DNA from: Guillardia theta CCMP2712
Lineage: Eukaryota; Cryptophyceae; Pyrenomonadales; Geminigeraceae
Direction of reading: 5' to 3'
Assembly (NCBI RefSeq): GCF_000315625.1
Contig: NW_005434632.1
Location: forward strand, 219,901-283,900
Length of the DNA: 64,000 nucleotides
Shown piece by piece: positions 56,353-64,000 of the stretch. Both the position numbers and the translations under genes were made by a program. Numbering within the stretch: position 1 is the first letter of the stretch; each line of letters starts with the position of its first letter. The notes beneath the pieces are model-generated. The model saw only the letters and a program-made list of their open reading frames with translations, was not told the origin of the DNA and ran no database searches.

Positions 56353-59300
56353 TTACATAACCTTGACATCAGCGTCGACCTCTCCGATGTGCGTGAAGTC
56401 ATCCTGAAGAAGAGAGAGGGGAGGGAGGGGAGGAAAGACGACGGGAAGAGAGTGGAGAAGAGAAGAGAAGAGAACAGAACAGAAGGAGAGGAGAAGAACA
56501 AGTCAGCGAGGGTGGGAAGCAGACAGCAACGCGTACAGGAACGATCCAGAAGACATGGTCGGAGTAGCTGCCGGCCAGTGCGATTCTACCGGCGAACTTG
56601 GCGATGATCCCTGGGTGAGGGAGTCAGGAGCAGGCCCGCCCCAGGAGGGCCTAGGAGGTTCACCGGTTGCTGCTCCTCCCAGCAGGCCCGTGAGGAGGCT
56701 GAAGCCGGTGACTAGCGCCTGTGAGACGTCGGTTGAGTCATGGGAAGAGAGGAGGGAGGGAGGGAGGGAGGGAGGGAGGGAGGGAGGGAGGGAGGGAGGG
56801 AGGGAGGGAGGGAGGGAGGGGAGGGGGAGGGAAGGGGGAGGAAAGGATGGTTGTAATGATGACGCAGGTGGAGTCAAGCTCGGACCTGCTTTGTGGAGGT
56901 GACAGTCTGTCTGAGTCGAAGGCTTCGAGGTGTTATGCTTCAATTCTCACTGCCCTTTCATCCATTCAACTATCTTCATCGTCATGCTCATTGACATTTC
57001 CATGATCACTATGATTTCCTGATCATATCCTCCTCCTCCTCCTCCTCCTCCTCCTCCTCCTCCTCCTCCTCCTCCTCTCCTCTCCTCCTCCTCCTCCTCC
57101 TCCTCCTCCTCCTACCTCCTCCTTCCCTCCTCCTCCTTCCTCCTCCCTCTCCTCCTCTCCTCCTCTCCTCCTCCTCCTCCTCTCCTCCTCCTCTCCTCCT
57201 CCTCCTCCTCCTCTCCTCCTCTCCTCATCTCCTCCTCTCCTGCTCTCCTCCTCCCCCTCCCTCTCCTTTCCCCACCCCTCCTGATCGCATGCTCGGCCTC
57301 CCTCACTCGTTTCTCTCGACACCATTCCAGCACAGCACGTGAAGGTATCCGGAATGTATCCGGGAACTCACGGATATTCACGGATACGGATAGAGTGTTT
57401 GTCACGGATGCTAGGAAAACAGGGGTAGGGGGGTATTGAGTTAGACCAGTAAGCCTTTGAAGGAGGGGTAGTATACATAGTAAAACTTGCTGGTAAGGAG
57501 NNNNNNNNNNNNNNNNNNNNNNNNNNNNNNNNNNNNNNNNNNNNNNNNNNNNNNNNNNNNNNNNNNNNNNNNNNNNNNNNNNNNNNNNNNNNNNNNNNNN
57601 GGGGGGGAGGGAAAAGAAGGGAGGTGGAGGTGATGAGGGAGGGAGCGAGCGAAAGATGGAGAAGAGAATGGGAAAAGAGGGGAGAGGAGAAAGGAAAGGG
57701 GAGGGGAACCTGCGTTGCGCTGGACGTCCACTGCTCCCCATAGTGGGGCATGATGTCACGGAGCATGTGAGAATTGTTGAGGGTGACCCAAGAGTTGTCT
57801 ATCCCGACGATGCAGACTGAGGCGAGAGATCAGAGGCAGGAGGAGGAGGAGGAGGAGGAGGGGGAGGAGGAGGAGAAGAAGAAGAAGAAGGGATGAAAGA
57901 GGAACTCACCGACTTCCATCACGATGGCTCCCCATAGGCCAGGGAACAAGTGCAAGCTCGTGACTCCCTGTCGGGATGTCAGGATGTGCTAGGAAGCAGC
58001 AGGCAGAGTCTTTGCCTGCGTGTCCTGGTCCTCGATCAACGGCTGGATGAAGCGGAACGATAGGGTGGCTATCAGGGTCCCTCCTGTTGCAGGCGTTACA
58101 TGCAACAGCCTCGGGGTCACGGGGGGCACCTGCTCCTACGATCATCATGAGAAGGGGAGGGATGAACATGCAGGCGGGGGTAGACGCCGCAACTCCCGCA
58201 GCCAGCACTCCGTCTTGAAGATGCATGACCGACGGGCCCTGAGGGAGACGATTGAGCTGCATGGTAGCGAGGAGAGGAGGGGAGGAAAACCTCGGGGTAG
58301 ATGAAGTTGGCCCATATGAAGGAGAAGAAACATCCGGCAATGAGGGCCATGAACGTGTTGGTAGCCACGTACATCCTTCCCATCCTCTCAGTCCATGTTT
58401 GTGGGACGTGACAACGTGATTCACCTCAGCTCAGCAGGGGCCCAGAAGCAGTTGAACGACGGGTAGCTGCCATGGTCGGCTGTTAGCGACCAACGAGAGC
58501 GCGAGGGTCGAGCTCACGTTACAAACATGAAGAGAGAGCCTAGGATAGCGTAGTTGTTGCTCTGATACCTTCAAGCGCGCGCGTCATTGGATTCTTTACC
58601 CTGCTGTGGGAATTCAAGTCACCTTGGCGCGTTATCAGGATTCTCGTGCGGCCTGTGGCCTGAGACAAGCACAGAGCATCCTGCAGGTGAATCAGGAACG
58701 GACACGCAAGAAAGACCCTCAGGTACCTAGTCCGAAGGCAGCTCCGAAGATATGAGTAGTGTACAAACTGAATGCACAAGCGCGCTCAGATGCTAGAAAC
58801 CAGGCGGTTCGTTGCCTTCACCTTCCAGTTCCATCGACTCCGCCGCGGTAATCGACGCATAGGAACTACCATGAGACGTTACAGATGTTGCGGGCAAAGG
58901 TAAGTGACGATGAAAACCTTGTTGCCGCAGTAGGCGGCAGAGTTCATGATAACGATGATCATCATTTGCAGGGGATTCACCTACATGGAATATTAGCAAA
59001 GATGACAAAAAGAACGGCAGAGCCCTTTACCTTTCCAAGGAGAGCGCCATATGAGATGAGGACTGCGACGACTCCATACTGCGCTTTGATGAAGTCTGAA
59101 ATCTCCAAAGCGATCTGTACGGCAAAGTTGTTTCAACCATGAGGAGCTTTCGAGTCTCATGTACTGACCTTGTCCGAGAAAGAATTGCACGTGCAAGCCA
59201 GTGCCCGCAGGTTGTTTTCGAACCTGACAGGAAGTCATGAGTGTGTGGGAGGAGGAATTCGCTCTCTTCTTACTGAGAAATGTCTGGATTATCACCATAC

Positions 59301-60024
59301 GGACAACCAACCTGCTTGAATGTTTGCTGTACAGCAGACCAAAGTCAACTCCAAGAAGTGAGCCAGGGTGAGTCGTCAACCTGGAGGTAAGAGCAATGTG
59401 CGAGGGGTATCCACTGCAGCAACAACCCGCACCATTCCTGGTGGAAAGTGAGGAGTAAGAAGATTTGAACTCAGACTTCACCTGAGCCAGGCAACCCATG
59501 AGGAACGACATTCCCAGCGAAGTATATGCGTATCTGGCAACAGGTCAAGGCATCTTAAACTTTCTCTGCAGTTGAGATGAATCACTTGCGCAAGTATGTC
59601 ATTGTAAGACACATCCCCATGTATGAGTACATGTTCAGATCGAACATGAAAGAAAGATCGGGCTAAAAAAGTGACTTCAGTGAACGTGGGAATGTCCGTC
59701 CGAGCTGACCTGTCCATATTGATATTCTTGAGGCGCTGGAGTAGGTTCCCTTAGTGAAGCTTCCCTGAGAGGAGCAATGAGGAAGAAGGAGGCAGAGTAG
59801 AATGGAAGAAGCGCTACAAGTCCAATTGCTTTTGACGCGCCGTGTCAAGTTTCTGTTGATCGCCATAGCCGTCGTGGAAGGTCAAGATAGAGTAAGCAAC
59901 GATGAGAAGAATCTAAAACACGAGGCGTCAGGCAAACAGGAGCCATGGCGACTGCGAAGAGTGCTTCGAGGAGAACCTGTACGGTTGCAAGGGTAACGAT
60001 GAACGCGTTGATCCTTATAGCCAT
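56353..60024 (-). CDS. Rh-type (Rhesus) ammonium transporter
   Basis: The ATG at 60024 (MAIRINAFIVTLATVQ) starts a many-exon gene. Recognisable Rh segments in order: ILLIVAYSILTFHDGYGDQ (about 59,910), FDLNMYSYMGMCLTMTYLRK (about 59,640), YTSLGMSFLMGCLAQ (about 59,525), QYGVVAVLISYGALLGK (about 59,085), PLQMMIIVIMNSAAYCGNKV (about 58,975), THIFGAAFGLG (about 58,760), NNYAILGSLFMFV (about 58,555), NTFMALIAGCFFSFIW (about 58,350), MHLQDGVLAAGVAASTPACM (about 58,230), SLHLFPGLWGAIVMEV (about 57,955) and ALVTGFSLLTGLLGGAATG (about 56,720). The stop is at 56353. Both pore histidines of the Amt/Rh family are kept (TTHIFG and SLHLFPG). The family moves NH3/NH4+ (possibly CO2) across membranes. An assembly gap (57,501-57,600) and long purine-rich intron tracts lie within the 3' half, so an exon may be missing. 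Confidence 0.85.
56744..56822. repeat. (GGGA)n tetranucleotide repeat in an Rh-gene intron
   Basis: About 18 perfect copies of ggga/gagg. It lies in the intron just upstream (in gene sense) of the SQALVTGFSLLTGLL exon, where it is a pyrimidine tract on the sense strand. Confidence 0.9.
57029..57245. repeat. (CTC)n trinucleotide-rich tract
   Basis: Interrupted runs of ctc/cctcct on the + strand within the Rh gene. In gene sense it is purine-rich, unlike most other intron tracts here. Frames across it (poly-Arg/Glu/Gly) are not coding. Confidence 0.85.
57501..57600. other. Assembly gap (100 N) inside the Rh gene
   Basis: Exactly 100 N, followed by seven G. It interrupts an intron or missing exon of the Rh transporter gene. 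Confidence 0.95.
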
Positions 60025-60385
60025 GGTTGATTACACTTTGTGTTGATTGCTGTGTTAATCCATCCGAACAATCAATCTGCTTGCACACCGCTTAGAAGGC
60101 TGTTGCCAGTCTTTCAGCTACACTAGAACCAAGTCATGCCCTCTCTCCTCTACCGCACACATCATCCTACTTGATCTCATCATCGTGCACAACAGCCACT
60201 GAAACGCACTGCGCTGCTCCATGTAGACTGCTCGTCACCATCAACGCATTCCATCACTCTTCCCCTCTTCTCTGCATCTCTCCTTCCCTGTTCTCAACTG
60301 TGGCTCCTCCTCTGCCCCGTCTCAGTGCCGCCCTCCCGTCGCCCTCCCGCCCATCCCCCATCGCGGCGAAGAGACGGCTATTGCC

Positions 60386-61275
60386 ATGGAGCGGTGGGAG
60401 AACAGATTTGTCGACACTCTCATAAAAAACAATGTTCTGGTACGCTCGTTTGACTTTTTTTTAGATTTGTACCGTGTGCCCTTGCCTCTGTTCGCCCGGG
60501 ACTGTGGGTGTGGTCCTTCAACATCAAAATTAAATGAGGTTTGCAGGAACTCCGGCTCCCGGGCGGCGGCACCCAAGTTCAACTTGGCAACTGGCCGGCT
60601 GTACTAGTACTGGGCCGTTAAGGCTCGAGTCCGACTGACTGAGTCGAGCCGCAGCTGCCACCAGTGAGCGGCCTCGGAGCCCGGCCTGTTGCCCACGGCC
60701 CGTTCACCTGAGTGTGGCACTCACTGCGGCAGCCCGGCGGCCGGGCCGCCCGGCCGGCCCGGGGCCGGGCCCGGCCGGCTGCTTGCAAGATCATACTACT
60801 AGGCTATGATCCGAGTATCAATGCGAGGATGACAATCAGCCTTACAGGCTAGTAGCCCTCAATCATTCTACTAGCAGACCGCTCTGAAAGGATGCAGGCC
60901 GATGATACTGGGCCCGTGACCGTACCGTCAGCCGGCACTGTCAGCCTCCGGCGGCCCGGCGGCCGGCCCTCAGGGCCTACTAGGCTGGTTGAACTGAAGT
61001 TGAATCAGCTTCGGCGCTTAAAAATCCTGAGCCTCGGAGTGCGCGCACCGGTGCCGCTCAGCGCCTGCCCCCCGGGCCCGCCGGTCGCGCGCCGGAGCAG
61101 AGAGTCACCGAGTCACTGGCCGGACCCGGGCCCGGCGGGGTGCCAGCCGCTGAGCCGCATCATGCGGCTCCGGCGAGTGGATGCCTCTGGCCCCGACCGT
61201 ACAGTGACAGGCCCGGCGCCGGCGGCCGCTGGCCCGCCAGCGGCCGCCCCGGCTTTCCGAAGGCGGCACGGTCCG
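60386..61275. other. Short + strand frame running into a large GC-rich palindromic-word island (type A)
   Basis: A + frame from 60,386 (MERWENRFVDTLIKNNVLVR) looks protein-like for about 40 residues and may be a real 5' exon or fragment. From about 60,590 to 61,275 the sequence becomes a GC-rich island of ggcc/ccgg/cagtg words, with an AT-richer window at about 60,785-60,885. The island offers no credible coding sequence. Confidence 0.45.
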
Positions 61276-61549
61276 ATCAGTGTTGTATGAGTGGTACTAA
61301 TTTTTACTTAATCATTGAATTTTCACGGATGCGGCGACGGTGGTCCTACTTGAAGTTGCCCAGCTAGGGCCTGTGGTCCTAGCATAATAGTACACTAGTA
61401 TCATGCGGCCTCGTTTCGTAACCCCCTCCTTGGAAGTTAACTTCTCTTGGGGGACCTGTGGTCCTATCTGCTCCCATAGCTCCCTAGGACTAAGTTGAGC
61501 AGGACGAGGGGATTTACAAACAGATTGATCGGGGAGCCTCTCCGCGAGC

Positions 61550-62302
61550 ATGTCCACCGTCCTGGCCCTCCCTCGCATCCCCATCCTCCTTCTCCTTGTC
61601 CTCCTCCTCCTCTCTACATGCAATGCTGCAAGCAAATGCTACCTCGCTACCCAGGATATCACCCCAGGTGAGCATTGCCAGCTGCCTTGGTCGTCCTCGT
61701 GACATGAGTATGCGATCAGCGAGCTGCGCGAAGATGACGGTGACCTTTGGGAGCTGCGAATCACAGGCAACCGCCGACACTACTGTCAAGGCATTATCTT
61801 CGGCAACCATCGCAGCAAACACTACTGCCTGCTTGGCCATGATAGACTCGAGCTGTGGATTCCTGGTAAGACACATGTCGCAGAAGTGCGATGACGAATG
61901 GCCTTGAATGGTTGTTGACAGACAAGGAAAGCCACGACTTGCGACCCTTATTGCACTCTGTCAATTGCCAACAACATCGCAGTAGGCTGCAGGACTGACG
62001 CGCAGTGCACGTCAACTACCTCAACATTCAAGGCCCCTCTGTGCTGCAGCTACAGGAAGAAATTGTATGGCGAGATGTGCGTGGACGCCAACGGCATGCT
62101 AGACACAATGATCGCTAATTCGAAGACAAGCGGTGAATGCAGCGATGCGGCAGGCTGCATCGACTCTCTCAGCGTGGCGAGCACCACGAGCACCACCAGC
62201 CCGACTAAGAGCGCAAGCCCTTCAGCATACAGCTTCGCATCCCTGCCCCTGGTTCTCTTGGTTGCAGCTGTGGGTGTGGTGAAGAGCAGCACTGGCATGT
62301 AG
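61550..62302 (+). CDS. Secreted Cys-rich protein with C-terminal hydrophobic anchor
   Basis: Three exons with consistent phases: 61,550-61,667 (signal peptide MSTVLALPRIPILLLLVLLL), 61,720-61,865 and 61,922-62,302, giving 214 residues. The mature part has about 14 cysteines, with spaced motifs such as TFGSCES, CDPYCTLSIANNIAVGC and APLCCSYRKKLYGEMC. A Ser/Thr-rich linker (about 62,160-62,225) precedes a C-terminal hydrophobic stretch (FASLPLVLLVAAVGVV) with a very short tail, which suggests a GPI anchor or a membrane helix. Such architecture is typical of cell-surface proteins; no specific family was recognised. Confidence 0.75.
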
Positions 62303-63803
62303 TAGCAAGAGAAGGTCCGTGGCTGGTTTCCTGCCGGGTTCTGCTTGACCGCTGATGCAACTTCGCGAGGAAGCAGAGGTTGTCTGCATTTGAGCGGGGT
62401 AGAATCATCGAGTCATAATAAACCAAGTCCAACTCTGATCGGCAACAAAGCGATTCCTCATAAAACCTGAAAAAGGTAACGGCATGTGTTGTCACACCCC
62501 GAGGCTTTACAGGATGAACCTTCAGCGTAGCTCAACAACAGCTTGCGCTGGAATTTCTCTACTAAGAAGAAAGCAGTCTGACAGAAAGAGACCTATCTCT
62601 CTTTATTCTGACACAACGAACAAAACAAACACAACAAGCCAACACGCACTGGCGAGGCAGAAACAGACGTGGCACACACACGAAAGGGGAAGATCACCAG
62701 CTAGTACTGACTAGGATGACCCTTTAATAGTTTCGAAGGAGACAGAAGTACCGTCTCTTGGCGGCTGAGGGAAGTAGGGGTGTTCTGTCCTTGGAAGTTG
62801 ACAAGCTTCTCTCTTTAGATGTTGAACATTCCTTCAGCACTTCGCAGGCCAGCAAGGCTGCTTCCAACGGGTTGAACTCCACAACTTACGGTTAGATTCA
62901 TCCCGGTGTCCAGTTCCGCTTGTTACTTAGTAAGCAACCACGGGTACACCGTCACTGTTCCTCAGCGGCAACAAAGACCTCCAGAGGGGTCCTTTTCAGC
63001 AGATTCACACAGAAGTAGAGTATCCAGGTTTATCCTCACAGGAGAAGTGATTTTCGAACACGGCCGCTGAGTGGACCCCCGAGTCCGATCACTGTCACTG
63101 GGCCACGGTCGGAGTACGGTCCGATCACGGGCCCGGGCCCGGGGGCCCGGGCCGGGCCCGGCGGCGTTACTAGTTAGTATTTTGAGGCGGCCCATCACGA
63201 AGGTTACGATAGTTGGAGAGGGGGTAGGGTAATAAGAAAGAGCGGATCTAAGCTTGAAAAAAGTGGGTACACGATGGGAATGTTTGGGGTGGTACATTGT
63301 GGGGTGGGGTTAAATGTTGAGGGGTCGGGAAGAGAGGGGAGAAAATGCTGCAGAAGGGAAAAGCAGGAGTTAGGCAGCAGGAAGAGCAAGGGAGGGATGA
63401 TGGAGGAGGAAAAGGAGAGAGAATGGGTGGATTCTAGGTGATTTCTGGTAGAGAGAGTAGGATGCTGTGTAAGTAGCAAGGAAGGGGAGGACTTGATGTC
63501 GATTCCTGTAGGAGGGAGGGATACCTGTCCCTACCTTGAACCAGACTTCAGTTTTTGTCCCCTTCGACTGTATGCGATTGACGGACAAGGAGGGTGAAGT
63601 AGTCGTCCACTCAATATGTACCGAGAGGCGAAAAGTACTCTTTGAGGGACGGTGGTTGTGGGCAGCATTAGCAAGAATTGTACTAGAGGAGCATTGGTAG
63701 CGCTCTATCGCAAGGAACTTTGCTGACATCTGCCTTTGCCTTTCTATTCTACAGCCTTTGCCGGGCGTTCTGCTTTAGCCTGCTTTCATGATCTTCTTGT
63801 GAA
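62303..63803. other. Intergenic region with adjacent type A and type B islands
   Basis: Bases 62,303-63,055 show nothing recognised. A GC-rich word island (about 63,060-63,170, including gggcccgggcccgggggccc) abuts a ggggtaggg-rich island at about 63,215-63,320 and purine-rich sequence to about 63,520. Ordinary sequence then leads to the next gene. Confidence 0.45.
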
Positions 63804-64000
63804 ATGGACATCGATGGCCAAAGTTCGCTTTACGCTGACAACTGCAGCCAAATCTGGGAAGTGATCCGGGCAGGGCAACTATCGGCCCTGACTGACAGCG
63901 GTGCGTCTGCGATCCGACACTGGGAAGGGCTTGTGTGCTGACATCAAGGATGTGACGGCAGATGACCTCTACCCGTACCTTCCTCTTCTTTCCCGGATCG
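63804..64000 (+). CDS. 5' end of an unidentified gene (runs off the right edge)
   Basis: The ATG at 63804 reads MDIDGQSSLYADNCSQIWEV, then IRAGQLSALTDS to a GTGCGT donor at about 63,900. A second exon after an AAG acceptor (about 63,950) reads DVTADDLYPYLPLLSRI to the window end. The pattern of a short helix followed by D-LYPYLPLLSR faintly recalls N-termini of Integrator subunit 2, but this is a guess from a fragment. Confidence 0.45.

Noticed and set aside
57023-57325. Arg/Glu/Gly-rich ORF
   Set aside because: Translation of a trinucleotide tract inside the Rh gene.

Overview
This is a stretch of eukaryotic nuclear DNA, most likely from a unicellular alga with a secondary plastid; a cryptophyte such as Guillardia fits best (inference). 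Genes are split by short GT-AG introns, several only about 47-75 nt long. One predicted protein (43.5-45.1 kb) starts with a signal peptide followed by a Phe-led transit-peptide-like stretch, as in complex red plastids. A Cys-rich GWY...ACCxCGGG module in the first gene also looks like protist surface proteins. Two runs of exactly 100 N (22,079 and 57,501) are assembly gaps. No prokaryotic features, CRISPR arrays, rRNA or convincing tRNA genes were seen.

Layout. 1-8.8 kb (-): a secreted fibronectin-III multidomain protein running off the left edge. 9.9-14.6 kb: two divergent paralogues of a helix-turn-helix/AT-hook-like family, separated by a TIR-bounded element. 15.6-21.2 kb: two unrecognised multi-exon genes, probably convergent. 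23.6-27.4 kb (+): a SET-domain/RuBisCO-LSMT-like methyltransferase with a signal peptide and an acidic C-terminus ending DDEL. 27.7-31.5 kb (-): an ANTH-domain (AP180/CALM-like) endocytic adaptor with NPF/DPF motifs and a long Met/Gly tail. 33.0-39.6 kb: a candidate large element bounded by inverted repeats, with small ORFs and an inverted duplication. 40-43.2 kb: a long hairpin and a second inverted gene-fragment pair. 43.5-45.1 kb (-): a plastid-targeted protein, divergent from 45.9-47.2 kb (+), a syntaxin-17-like SNARE; a 28-bp minisatellite lies between them. 48.5-49.2 kb (+): a 68-residue protein with a 9-nt microexon. 49.4-54.2 kb (-): an OS-9/SEL1L fusion. 56.4-60.0 kb (-): an Rh-type ammonium transporter. 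61.6-62.3 kb (+): a secreted Cys-rich protein. 63.8 kb (+): the start of another gene.

The main discovery candidate is at 49.4-54.2 kb. One continuous reading frame, joined by a 58-nt phase-2 intron that falls inside the MRH lectin domain, links an OS-9/Yos9-type MRH domain to a LamG-like domain and a full SEL1L/Hrd3-type Sel1-repeat protein with a C-terminal membrane anchor. In animals and yeast these two ER-associated-degradation factors are separate proteins that bind each other, so this looks like a natural fusion of the luminal receptor half of the HRD1 ligase complex.

A second theme is non-coding structure. GC-rich islands built from short palindromic words (GGCC, CCGG, GTAC, CAGTG/CACTG) recur across the window. 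They are usually paired with islands rich in TACCCC/GGGGTA, and some lie at the ends of candidate mobile elements.
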